Assembly (NCBI GenBank): GCA_038087015.1
Contig: JASBNA010000020.1
Location: forward strand, 124,001 to 188,000
Reading direction: 5' to 3'
DNA length: 64,000 nt
Source of the DNA: Cerrena zonata
Taxonomy: Eukaryota; Basidiomycota; Agaricomycetes; Polyporales; Cerrenaceae
Shown here: positions 23,480 to 34,633 of the stretch, one piece after another
How the letters are laid out: each line of letters starts with the position of its first letter
Position numbering within the stretch: position 1 is the stretch's first letter
The notes under the pieces: generated by a model
What the model saw: the letters and a program-made list of their open reading frames with translations, nothing else
What the model was told of the DNA's origin: nothing
The model's database searches: none
Translations under genes and position numbers: made by a program

Positions 23480-25625
23480 GTACTGAGTGCCAAACGAGGT
23501 GTACTTATCATTATTCACATTCCTTTAGTGTATAATTTGCAACACCTTTGCTTGAACATACGCTACCATACTCAATATTGGAGTATTCCTCAGGCACCAG
23601 CCATGTTACTGCGATGTTGTCTGATGTCGTCCGAATCCGATGGACAACTTCTTCCTCCAAGTCGACAATATGAGGTCCACAGTCATTGTCCAACTTGGCG
23701 GATATTTACAGATCACCGTCGGTAGAGTTCGATACATGAAGAGTATTTGACCCCAAATTATATATGGCCAAGTCACGCAAAGTTCATCCCATCGGACCGA
23801 GTAAAGGCTCCTGTACGATGTGTAGCTATTTGACTATTCACTTCAACAGTGAGACCATAACGGACTTACTTCGGGTCCCGTGCACGCCTCCGCCCTTCTA
23901 GCAGGTGGCTAACGGGACTTCTGACCTGTGAATGCCTTGACGTACAGATATGAGTATCTAAAGGATGCAAGTACTTACAACTTCCGTTCGGGTGCCGGGC
24001 CTTGGCTTGGTCTTGGTGACAAGGAAGGGAAGCAATCGGTGGTCGAGGGCTACGGTCTCGTTCGGTAAGATATATCATCGACATCCATCCATTAATGCTG
24101 GAGTCCGCACAGGCCCGCACTCCATACCGTGTGCTATTTATAGTTCATGGTAACGTTGCGTGGGTTATGCTATGCCGTGAAATAAATATGGACCATCTAA
24201 GATCTGACGGTGACGGGAGCAGTGCATGATGTCAGATGTCAGACGTCCGTGGTCATGTTACGACTGGACGCGGACATCTATTAATCGGAGTGTCCTGAAT
24301 GGTGGGTGGTATATGGGTTGCGACATCTTGTCGCCCTGTTCTGAAATTGTGAAGCCCGAAAGTAAGCTCGTGTACCATAGAGGACAAAAAGAATGAAGAT
24401 AATGTGAGAATCCCGCGTCTGCCTTGCCAACTTGTCCGCGGTGAATGTGAGAATAGGTGCAATAAGAATCTGTTAGAGCTAGTCTTCTTGAGCTTGGCGT
24501 TGCAAATCGGCTATCGAGGCAACTCATAGTCTCATCGTAGTCGTGACTACCTTCGAAGGCGACAGTCCTGCGCCGCCAATTGGTTCACTCACACGACTTC
24601 GAAGCGAAGACGTGAATAGCCTTACCCCGCTTTCCAGAGGCCTCACTGATCCTCGTGGCCGCATTTCCCCACACGGCGGAATACACTCGCACCTACAACC
24701 CGAGTTCTTACGATGAGCTGTACACGTCGTATGTAGTTTCTGTCAAGATAGTGCATTATAACCAGTGTACAAGCTTCTGTCCCCCGATATTGGTGTTTGG
24801 AATGAACAGACTCCATCAGTATCATGATGACGGGTGTCTTAATCTTGGGTTCAAATGTTGCTTGAGAAAGGCACGATGCCGCCGGCTCCCGAGGGGTGTC
24901 TTTACGTAAGAGTAAAAAACAAACGTCCGGTAAACCAATAGACGGCGAAGAATTTGGCAAAAAGGGGGAGTGGACCGGCGAGGTATCGGTGTGCCTCGAG
25001 AGGCAAAGTGGAAATACTTCCGCTTTTTCATGCTGAAGTTTTTCTTTGGGCTGGGCGGAACGGAGGGGAAGACAAAATGCTACTTGACAGCGACTAAAAA
25101 TAACAGTAAAGGGTCCTTCGGAGAGGGAAGCCTCGGAAACCGTTACAAGTTATAGTAGTAGGTGGATTCTGTCGATCATAAATCGGACAAGGTACAAAGC
25201 GGAAGCGCAGTATGGATGCAGAACGATGTCGGCCGATAGGGCCCTTGAGGTCGAGAGCCCAAAGAGTATTACTATTATGGTTTTCGCCGAGATGGCGAAA
25301 GTCGGTCTACAGATGGAACTATGTGAGGGGTTTTCGCTAGAACCGAGGCCATGCAAGACATCGACTGTGCCATGTTCTATGTATTTGAAGTGGCGTTTGT
25401 GATGAAACCGAAAGGATAGGCATAGACTCGGAATAGATGATATGATATCATGGCGGAGTTATACCAGGACAGGACTCTGGACCATCTTGGACGTCATGGA
25501 CGGTCGGAAGATAGCAAGGATTCGGAGATCGTCAGGGCAAGGCGAGCATGCCGAGCGTGCAGGAGGGGGGACAAACATGCACAAGTGCCCAGTGATGTCG
25601 GACCGAAGTCATCTAGGATTACTTA

Positions 25626-25644
25626 TGCGCGCACTGTGCGCGCA
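25626..25644. repeat. Short GC palindrome
   Basis: TGCGCGCAC, one base, then GTGCGCGCA: two perfectly complementary 9-base arms around a single T. It could be a protein-binding palindrome or chance; no gene lies close enough to decide. Confidence 0.6.
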
Positions 25645-26773
25645 AGAACCTATCTGCTCGATGAAATTCGATGTTGATGGAAGGTATGATAGAAAATACG
25701 GGGTCTTTGGACTTCTTATTGGAGTGATTGACGGTGATCATGAGCAGAGCACACGATAACACACGATTTATAAATGAGGGGAAGTGGTGAGGGTAAGGAT
25801 TTCTGCGAGGGTCTCGCTGTGGGTTTATTGATATGGCGTGTTGGACTCCGGGTTTATTGGGTGTGGGTATACTATTTAGGTGTGCTAAGCGGGAGAAATG
25901 AGAAGGTCTGATCGATGCTCTGATTTGGGCTCAGAATGGGTGAACATAGGTGATTACTCTCACATTGGAGGGTCTACCCTATATATTGAGAACGCACAGT
26001 ATATACATGGGCGTTGGAGAGGAAGGGGAAGAAGGATGAAATGACGAGAGGAGTTCATGGAGTCAACTACGACATGAGGAAATTGGCTTCATAATCGCTG
26101 GGAAATCGACATCCCATTGCCCTCGATATGTCAACACCGCTAGCCGTCTAATGAAAATTTGAGGAAGTGATTTAGAGAATTATTAGTATCTTGAATATCC
26201 CCAGGGACTGTCAAGAGACTTGACACAGTGCCACATTCTCCTGTCCCGATGTATCCCAGGCGATGACCACTAGGTTCGGCCACTTGTCCTACAAGGACAA
26301 ACATTACTCGTAGTGGGCAGGGGACAGAGTCTCCACTGACGTTGTTAGCGACACTGATTGCTGTTTCTTCTTGGAGGAAAACGGCAAAGATGCGACATCT
26401 GGTAACATTACCTTAGCCATCTGGATAGAAGTAAGCTAGATGCCGGCTAGTCGCTTATGGCTGGTCCAAAAAAAAAAGTCCGTTGGTTAGACTCGATACA
26501 TGGCAGAGTACATAAATGGTTCTTCGCAATGTACGAATGAGGTGGTGTGCATTGAGCGATTGAATACCTAGAATGCGTGCAAGACAAAGTCTGAAAGACG
26601 AGTTTAGCAATATCCTTCTATGAGCTCGGCCCAATTACTTGGGAACGTCTTCTTATGTGCATGTAGCGTGTATATAGGGCTCGGCCCTCACGGACATTAA
26701 GCAAGGAAATAAATAAAATAAAATAAAAAGCAATATCCTTTGTTCTACTGCATCAATGATCGAAACGCAATCA

Positions 26774-26910
26774 ATAGAGGTGTTCGGGACTGGTGAACAC
26801 AGTTCTGAACATGGTTTCTAAACACCGCTATGGGATGTTATGTGAGCTGTTCAGAAACTGTGTTCAGCCGTGTTCAGCGCCGTGTTCACCATATCTGAAC
26901 TCCCCTAATC
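26774..26910. mobile_element. Foldback / MITE-like element
   Basis: Two imperfect inverted arms of about 45 bases. The left arm (from 26774) runs ATAGAGGTGTTCGGGACTGG, TGAACACAG, CTGAACA and so on. The reverse complement of the right arm (ending 26910) runs ATTAGGGGAGTTCAGATATG, GTGAACACGG, CTGAACACGG. The arms enclose about 30 unpaired bases. The repeated GTTCAG/CTGAAC units within each arm strengthen the hairpin. There is no coding capacity, which fits a non-autonomous inverted-repeat transposon. A short direct repeat (ATAGAGG at 26775 and 26911) may be target-site related, but part of it overlaps the arm. Confidence 0.5.
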
Positions 26911-27911
26911 ATAGAGGACAAAGACGCCTAGTTGGACGCAACGTAGGTAGGGTGGGGTCCACTGTACCATCGGTGTCTTTCGAAAGAAAACGCAAAAGGT
27001 ATGAAAGGCAAAGGTCCATGGGGTCCGCAAGTCCGATGTGTTGATCTGTCCGAAGGTGTGAGGTTGTTTACGAGTGGGACGGAAGTAAGGTGGAGCACTC
27101 GGAGGAAACTGGAAGGGAGTGGGTATTTTGGTCGCTCGAAGTGTGGTACTGAACGCTCATGTGAAGGTTGAGTTGAAGGCGAGATGGGATCACATATCAA
27201 ATGGCGAAGGTGGGGATGTCATTGGCTGGTCGCACGAGGATACGGATGAGAATATGCGAGGTATGAACGGGTTGAGCTCTGTAGAGCCAATTGATAGTCG
27301 ACGTTCCGCAGGTAAGTAAAGGATTTGGAAACGAACATTTCGTCTTGTCTGAGGTTGTCGCGATCGGCACATTCGACTTTCCATAGTAATTTGCAACTTC
27401 CAAGCACCAAGTGTCTTGGCAATGTCTAGTAAAGCTGTGATAACTGTTGGCAGTCTGTTAAGATGTTAACTCGCGTTGAATAGGCTGTCAATTTGAGAAC
27501 ATCTGGATAGATGTCGGGCTCGGTAGGGATGGCAACGAGGTGTTGGAAGGGGGCGTCGTGGCGGACATCGATACCGGGCTTTGGACCCGGGGGTTGGTGG
27601 ACTTGGACGTTGGGGGCCACATGGAGTAAAGGTGCGAGCGCACTGTTGGCAACGACGGCGCCCAGCGAAAGACTTTGCGTGTCCGACGGACAGTTCTCAG
27701 TCCCCGGCGTTAGAGGGGAGAGACGGCTTGAGGGCGGCATCCGGGCGGCAGCTGCGGCACCGGCGACGAGAATGTGGAAGCGAGGACGGTGATTGGACAG
27801 GAAGGGGGCGAGATCTGGCGTGAAGGGATGAGGAGCCGGATCAGGGAGGAAGGCTGACTTGTTTTGCAATGTTTGGTTTATTTTGATCTGACGCGCTGGT
27901 GCAGACAAATA

Positions 27912-27918
27912 TATAAAG
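27912..27918 (+). promoter_or_regulatory. TATA box of the H+-ATPase gene
   Basis: TATAAAG lies about 155 bases before the ATG and is followed by a long CT-rich tract (about 27945-28045: TCTCCTCCTCCTCCACCTC and similar). A TATA element plus pyrimidine-rich leader is the usual arrangement of very strongly expressed fungal housekeeping genes. Confidence 0.7.
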
Positions 27919-28066
27919 AGTCTGAAGTTGGTCCCCGCCGCTCACCCCTTCTCCTCCTCCTCCACCTCGCTGCCACCGTCGTCGTCGCCGTCGCTTTTTG
28001 CGGTCCCCCGTCGTCAACTAGCCCTTTTGGGTCTTTCCCCCAAGCTCTCCCTCGCCCCGTGCGATT

Positions 28067-31000
28067 ATGTCGGACACCAACGTAGAGAAAGAGGCGGGCC
28101 CCCCGCAGGAGCCCGCCGCTGTTGCGCCAACCGAAAGGAAACGAGAGTATAAGGATTTCGGACACGAAGAAGAGGCCCCTACCCGTAAGTGCTCCTTTTC
28201 CAGGCTTCACTACGATTTTTCGTCTGACGCTTCGACCGGTTCACCTTTTCCAGATGCCAAGGTGGATATGGATCAGGTTTGTTGCATTTTAATAGCTTTC
28301 TGCGGTTTCATTTCTAAAACAACGCCCGCAGATTCAATTGAAGGCAGAGGACCTCTACGATAAGGAAAAGGTCGACCTGGAGACTATCGTTGTCGACGAT
28401 GTCTTCAAGCTCCTTCAAGCGGATGAGAACGGTCTTACTACGGAAGAATCCAAGCGTCGTCTTGAGATTTTCGGTCCCAACAAACTCGAGAGCGAGGAAC
28501 AGAACCCATTCCTTCAGGTAAGTTGAGCCTTGACGTCATTTCGAAAACGGTCTTGAGCGGCCATAAAAGGCGTTTTGACGCTTGTAATGCTCTCGTTTCG
28601 CATTCAACCACTCGTTTGCACTTGAAATCAATATCAGATGCTGACTACGCCTTTTAGTTCCTCAGTTTCATGTGGAACCCTCTTTCATGGGTCATGGAAG
28701 CTGCTGCCCTCGTGGCTATTGCCCTGTCTAACGGTGAAGGTCGTGCTCCTGATTGGGAGGACTTCGTCGGTATTGTCCTCCTTCTCTTCATCAACTCTGC
28801 TATCGGTTTCTACGAGGAACGCAATGCTGGTAACGCCGTCAAGGCACTCATGGACTCGCTTGCTCCCAAGGCAAAGGTCAAGCGTGACGGAAAGTGGCAA
28901 GAAATCGAGTCTGCTGAGCTTGTCCCCGGTGACATGATCTCATTCAAGATTGGTGACATCGTTCCCGCCGACTGTCGTCTTACCGAGGCCATCAACATCT
29001 CCATTGATCAGGCTGCCTTGACCGGAGAGTCACTCCCTCAAAGCAAGAAGACTGGTGATCAGTGCTTCTCGTGAGTCCCCTTTTCTGCGCTGTTATCTGG
29101 CGTTCTTGCTCATACTCGCATCTGCAGTGGTTCCACCTGTAAGCAGGGTGAAGCTGAGGGTGTTGTCATCTCGACTGGTCCCAACACCTTCTTCGGTCGT
29201 GCTGCCTCCCTCGTCGGTCAGGACGACGACACCACCGGTCATTTGCAGAAGATTTTGGCTCAAATTGGTTCATTCTGTCTCATTGCCATTGGTATTTTCG
29301 TGCTCGCCGAAATTTTCTGTCTCTACGCCGGCTTCCGTTACAAGTACCGTCGTGGTCTCGACAACATCCTCGTCCTTCTCATCGGAGGTATTCCCATTGC
29401 GATGCCCACTGTCCTCTCCGTTACCCTCGCTGTTGGTGCTCAACAGCTCGCTAAATACAAGGCTATTGTCACCCGTATCACCGCCATCGAGGAGTTGGCT
29501 GCCGTTACTATTCTTTGTTCCGACAAGACTGGTACCCTCACTACCAACAAGCTGACCATCGATCGTAACACCCTTCGTACCTACGGCCCCTTCTCCGCTG
29601 ACGACGTCATCCTGCTCTCTGCCTATGCCTCTCGTACTGAGAACCAGGACGCCATTGATCAGTGTGTAGTCGGTACTCTCGATGACCCAGCTCGCGCACG
29701 CGCCGGTATCAAGCTTCTTGACTTCAAGCCCTTTAACCCTGTTGACAAGCGTACCGAGATTACTTACCGCGAGGAGTCCACCGGTAAACTCAAGCGTGTT
29801 ACCAAGGGTATGACCGGTATCATTATCGAACTCTGCACACGCAACAAGACTGAGGAGCTCGAGAACCGTCTCGAGGCTGATGTCGAGGAATTCGCCACTC
29901 GTGGTCTTCGTGCCCTCGCTGTCGCCTATGAAGAGGTTGACGGTGATGATTTCGAGGGTGATGGTAACGGTTTCGAGCTCATCGGTCTCCTCTCCATCTT
30001 CGATCCCCCACGTGAAGACACCAAACAAACCATTGATGATGCTATGGCTCTTGGTGTCAAGGTCAAGATGGTCACTGGTGATCAGCTCGCCATTGCAAAG
30101 GAAACTGGACGTCGTCTAGGTCTCGGTGATCACATGTACCCCGCCAAGGTTCTCAAGGATGGACCCCCTCCCGGCTCTAAGTTCAACTCGCTTGACGAGA
30201 TGATCCTCGACGCTGACGGTTTCGCCGGAGTTTTCCCCGAGCACAAGTACGAGATCGTCAAACGTCTCCAAGCCCTCGGCCATTTGTGTGCCATGACTGG
30301 TGATGGTGCCAACGACGCCCCTGCCCTCTCTCGTGCAAACGTCGGTATTGCTGTCGAGGGTGCCACTGATGCCGCTCGTGGCGCTGCTGATATCGTTTTG
30401 ACTGAGCCCGGTCTTTCCACCATTGTCCATGCCATCCGCGGTTCCCGAATCATCTTCCAGCGTATGCGCAACTACTCCATCTATGCTTGTGCCGTCACTA
30501 TCCGTATCGTCGTCTGCTTCGCTATCCTCGCGTTCGCCTTCAAGTTCGACTTCCCCCCTTTCATGGTTCTGATTATTGCCCTTCTCAACGACGGTACTAT
30601 CATGACTCTCTCGGTTGATCGTGTCTTGCCCTCGAACGAACCGGATAGTTGGGATTTGGCTGAGATTTTCGCGTACGCTGTTGCGTACGGTCTCTACCTC
30701 ACTGTCTCAACGTAAGTTATTTGCATTTACATACCAGTACCTTGTGTTAATATTGCCATTCTAGTGTCGTCCTTGTTGCTATCATCATCCGCACAACTTG
30801 GTTCTTCGATACTTTCGGCGTCACCCTCACTGACGGTGCCACCTCTGCCATCAACGACCACAATGATCCTCAACTGCACATGATTGTCTACCTCCAGGTA
30901 GCCATCATCTCCCAGGCCCTCATTTTCGTCACTCGTTCGCATGGCTTCTTCTTCATGGAGCGTCCCTCCGTTGCCCTCATGTCCGCTTTCGCCCTCGCCC

Positions 31001-31483
31001 AACTCATCTCGTCCATCATCGCTGCCTACGCCAACTGGGGCTTCACCAAGATCCACGGTATCTCTGGTGGATGGATCGGTATTGTCTGGGTCTGGGTATG
31101 TTGATCATAATCATCTTATACTTAACGTCATGCTAATTTCATTTTTCCAGAACATCGTTTGGTTCATTCCTCTCGATCTCATCAAGTTCGCCATGAAGGC
31201 CACCATCATCAAGTCTCTTCGTGAACGTCATAACGCAGCTGTGGCCAAGGATACCGCTGAGGGCATTCCTATTGTCCGCACACAATCGCGCGCCGCCTCC
31301 ATTCACGAGAGCATGTACTCTAACCGTGTGTCGTTCATCCGTCGTGCGGCTCGCAAGGTTGGATTCGGTCAAAAGGTATCAGTGAAGCCTGAGGAGTTGC
31401 AACGTTTCAGCAGCATCCAAGCCGCTCGCACTGGTGCCACTCTCGCCCGTCACCCCTCTAGAACACCCGCTGCGCAGGCATAG
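28067..31483 (+). CDS. PMA1: Plasma-membrane H+-ATPase (P3A-type proton pump)
   Basis: ATP-driven proton pump of the plasma membrane; it sets membrane potential and cytosolic pH and powers nutrient uptake. I reconstruct seven exons: 28067-28184, 28254-28276, 28332-28517, 28658-29070, 29128-30711, 30765-31095 and 31151-31483. All junctions are GT...AG and in frame, giving 995 residues, close to the family's 920-1000. Visible motifs: LTGESLP (actuator domain, about residue 231), CSDKTGTLT with the phosphorylated Asp (about 379), MVTGDQ and [10 protein letters not shown] (hinge, about 640). The hydrophobic helices fit the P-type layout, and the Ser/Arg-rich C-terminal tail ([13 protein letters not shown] onward) is the autoinhibitory region. 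Codon use is strongly biased to C-ending codons, as in highly expressed genes, unlike its neighbours. The assignment is secure. Confidence 0.97.
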
Positions 31484-32373
31484 ACTGCAAGCATCGCATT
31501 CACGACCCCGTCCCCATCCGTCTTCCTTTCCTCTCTAGTCTAGAATCACTGACTGGTGGTCTTGGTGTGCAACAACATCCCTGTAATCCTCCCTCATACG
31601 TTTCGTAATGTCCTTCTTGCCGCATTCCCTACCCCCTGTTGTAACGTTCACCTGGATATCCTCGACGTGCTTGTTTGGTTTTGTTGGAAAAGAGAGGTCT
31701 TGGTTGGCGTTCTGGACGTCGTCGGATTCCGTATGCTTCGCACCCATCATATTCGTATACATACACAGCATCTATATATATAGTTTCAATATCTCTCTGC
31801 ACACAAGTTTCGAATTCTTGTTTAACGTCTTGACGTGTTACTAGTTAATGATCCCTTCGGTATGCCAATACGTTTCACGCATGTTACGAAATGAAGCTAC
31901 TGGGCTTGTGTCGCTGTCCTGCGCACCTGGCCCTGGCCAAGACGATTATCCTTTCGTTTGGAGTAGTATTATACCAGAACACAAAATTAATAGACTTTTT
32001 TACTATCGAGCGCATCAGGTGAACGTTAAATAATACTGAAGGTTGCAATGTTGAACTGCGGGACTTTGCGTAGACTCTCAGTTACCTGAAACGATGTGCT
32101 ATAATTTACAACGCCTTGGGACCTGGAGGGGTAGATGTGTACACGACATCCAAAGTAAGCCCGTTATGAACTCTGGTTGCGTAGATCCCGTCGTCTTACC
32201 GTCGATGCAAGCCAACATTCCGAAGTAATCAGTCCGGCAATTCGATGAAAACATTTAATTTCTTGACTATCTGCTTGATACGTCTGGCTCACGTATACAA
32301 TTGTTACGTAGTTAATGTCCGTTACACAATACTACATTGTCCATTTCACTTCCAGAGTCCAAAGGCCCCCCAT
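31484..32373. other. 3' flanks of PMA1 and laccase (convergent)
   Basis: About 890 bases between two convergent genes. It should hold both 3' UTRs. No coding signal. Confidence 0.55.
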
Positions 32374-34549
32374 TTAAATGGCCGTACCGTTGTCGATCTT
32401 AGCCCTCTGGCTCTGGATCAAGGCGTTGTACTTGGGACAAAGGTCATCCCAATCTTCTACAAAACAACCTTACTCAGTTTCGTCATTACAGGCATGAAAA
32501 GGCACGTACGAGGTGTAGGATTGGCTGCGGCGGTACTCTCAATGCCTTCGGCAAAGACAACAGCAAGGCCAGCCTCCAAGTGCCAGTCGATATGACAGTG
32601 GAGGAACCAAGGGCCAGCATTATCGGTCTGCATACCGGTCATCAGTTTTTGCGAGAGAAACGAGCGACGCAAAAAAGACATACCACAAAACGAATGGTAA
32701 CTTGGTCGTTACCACCCCCGATGCTGACGACATCTCGAAGGATGGGATCGTTGAAGTTGTATTCCTTACTATCAGCACTTCGTACAACCCAGAAATTATG
32801 CTGCATGATTCTTAGTGCATAGAATTCGATGACAATTGGTAAAAAGCACTTACACCGTGAAGATGGAAAGGATGGGGGCCGTCGTGTGCGCGAGGTGGTA
32901 TCACTACCTCGACGACCTTGCCAAGCTCAAGTGGGATCACATTCCCGGCGGGAAGCAGATCTTGAGCAGTCTTTACGCCACTAAGGATTTGAAGAAGGAC
33001 TGGGACTGGGGGGTCACGGTACGAGGAGCCGTTGATGAAGAAGCGATCGCTACTCTGAAGAGATTGTGAGATATGAGAGTGTGATCGTTATGTGTTTTGT
33101 TGTACGCACGAAGGACAAGTCCAAGGTGTGCACGATATCTGCGCCACCAGGAACAGGACGTCCAGGCTGGGTACGAAATATTAGTATTGGTGAGAGTTTA
33201 GCAAGATGCCAGTCTAATACGTACGACGGGCAAACGCTCAAGCGGATGAAGGTCCGTTTCGAGCATAGGCATTCTACTCTTAACGTCAAGAGTCTTAGGC
33301 TCTGCCACTGGAGCTCCCTTATATCGGAGAATGGCGGAATTTATACCACCGTCAGTGTTTTTGTCTCCAAGGTTTGGCACTGCCCGAACCCAATAGTTAT
33401 CTATAGGTTGGTTGGCCTCGAGCTATTAATGGTGGTCAAATTTCAGCGAAGTAGAGGAAGGATTGGAAGAAGAAACCCACAACGAAGGAGTATCGCTGAG
33501 CAACGAAGATCTGAATAGAGTCAACAGTGAGCGGTTGGCTGTTTACACCTTCAACCTCGATTATGGTCATGTTATGGCCATGGATAGAGAACACATAATT
33601 AGGGAAACATGAAATGTTGACCAAACGGAACCGATAGCTGACGGGAAGAAAGGCCTTAGTATCAGCAGAAGAAAGGAGATTTAAAAGCATACCGCTTTCC
33701 TTGCTCGACCTCAATGACCGCCAACTCAGCGTCAGCTGGCCCATCATGCGAGCGACCCAGACCGTTGATCAGAGTCGAGTCGGGTGTCCTGTGGAGGATT
33801 AAATTGAATGTCTTCTCATGACTACGCTGGTACTTACGCAGTAAATTTGACCGTTGGTGCAAGAACATGATACCAGTCAGCCAAGGTGATAACGGTGCTG
33901 TCTGTATAACGTATAGTTAGAAATGAACTAAGAAGGGGGGGATGATATACTCGCCGTCGTCAACATCATAGAGATCCTTGTGGGGGTCTTCAGGGTCGTA
34001 TACAACGAAGGCACCTCGCAAGCCATCACAATATTGGGTAGACAAGTGGCTATGGTACCAGAAAGTACCGGCCTGATCCGGTACGTTGAAGTCGTAAAGG
34101 AAAGCATTGTCAGGGATAATAGGACACTGGTTGACAAAAGCCGGACCATCGGCCCAGTTTGTCCCTGCCTGGAAGAAACCGTGCCAATGCTGGAGACAAG
34201 AGTTAACATAGCTTGCCATCTTGAAGGCTGAATACTCTTACAATGGATGTTGGGGTCAGCATCCTCTCATCGGTGAGTTCGTCGATAACATTGAGTTGGA
34301 AGTTATCTCCCTGCGATCACTAACGTCAATAGGTTTCTATCAAATAATTGTGAAGACATTCCTCACCTTCTGACCGGTAATTAGTGGCCCAGGGAATGTG
34401 CCCCCCGCAAGTATAGTTGGACGGGTGACACCGTCCGGAGCAAGGTCCTTGTTAACAATGTGTATGTCGGCGACCGGACCAACCGCGGCATGAGCACGTA
34501 GTGCCAATACGATGGTGGTAAGGGTAAGAACAGAGATCTTCAAACCCAT
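32374..34549 (-). CDS. Laccase (multicopper oxidase), secreted
   Basis: Secreted phenol oxidase that removes electrons from phenolic substrates and reduces oxygen to water; typical of lignin, pigment or detoxification chemistry. The start [20 protein letters not shown] is a signal peptide. All four copper signatures are visible on the minus strand: HWHGFFQ near 34190, [14 protein letters not shown] near 34030, HPFHLHG at an exon end near 32860, and [16 protein letters not shown] near 32580. They supply the His and Cys ligands for type 1, 2 and 3 copper; the axial position after HLEAG is Leu. The last exon ends [20 protein letters not shown] and the TAA at 32374, the usual laccase C-terminus. 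About ten or more small introns of 50-60 nt interrupt it. No frameshift was seen in the parts I checked. Confidence 0.95.
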
Positions 34550-34624
34550 CGTGTGGAGAAGTGTCAGGCCTGCGAAGACGATGTAGAGAAAAGGGTCTCT
34601 GGCTTTGTCTAGTTTGCGAAGCCA

Positions 34625-34633
34625 CTTTTTATA
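34625..34633 (-). promoter_or_regulatory. TATA box of the laccase gene
   Basis: Reads TATAAAAAG on the minus strand, 76 bases before the laccase ATG. Spacing and sequence fit a core promoter. Confidence 0.65.

Larger units (their letters stand above)
23480..27911. other. Gene-poor stretch upstream of PMA1
   Basis: About 4.4 kb with no frame I can attribute to a gene. Frames at 25442-25759 (plus) and 27908-27426 (minus) have no domain and overlap equally long frames on the other strand; the latter is GC-rich and lies directly upstream of the proton-pump promoter, where a divergent exon is possible but unproven. The stretch holds a foldback element (26774-26910) and a short perfect palindrome (25626-25644). 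Confidence 0.5.

Noticed and set aside
27426..27908. Minus-strand 160-codon frame upstream of PMA1
   Set aside because: GC-rich stretch with long frames open on both strands, no domain and no splice partners; more likely promoter-proximal sequence than a gene.
29270..30028. Long minus-strand frame opposite PMA1
   Set aside because: An antisense by-product of strong codon bias in the proton-pump gene.
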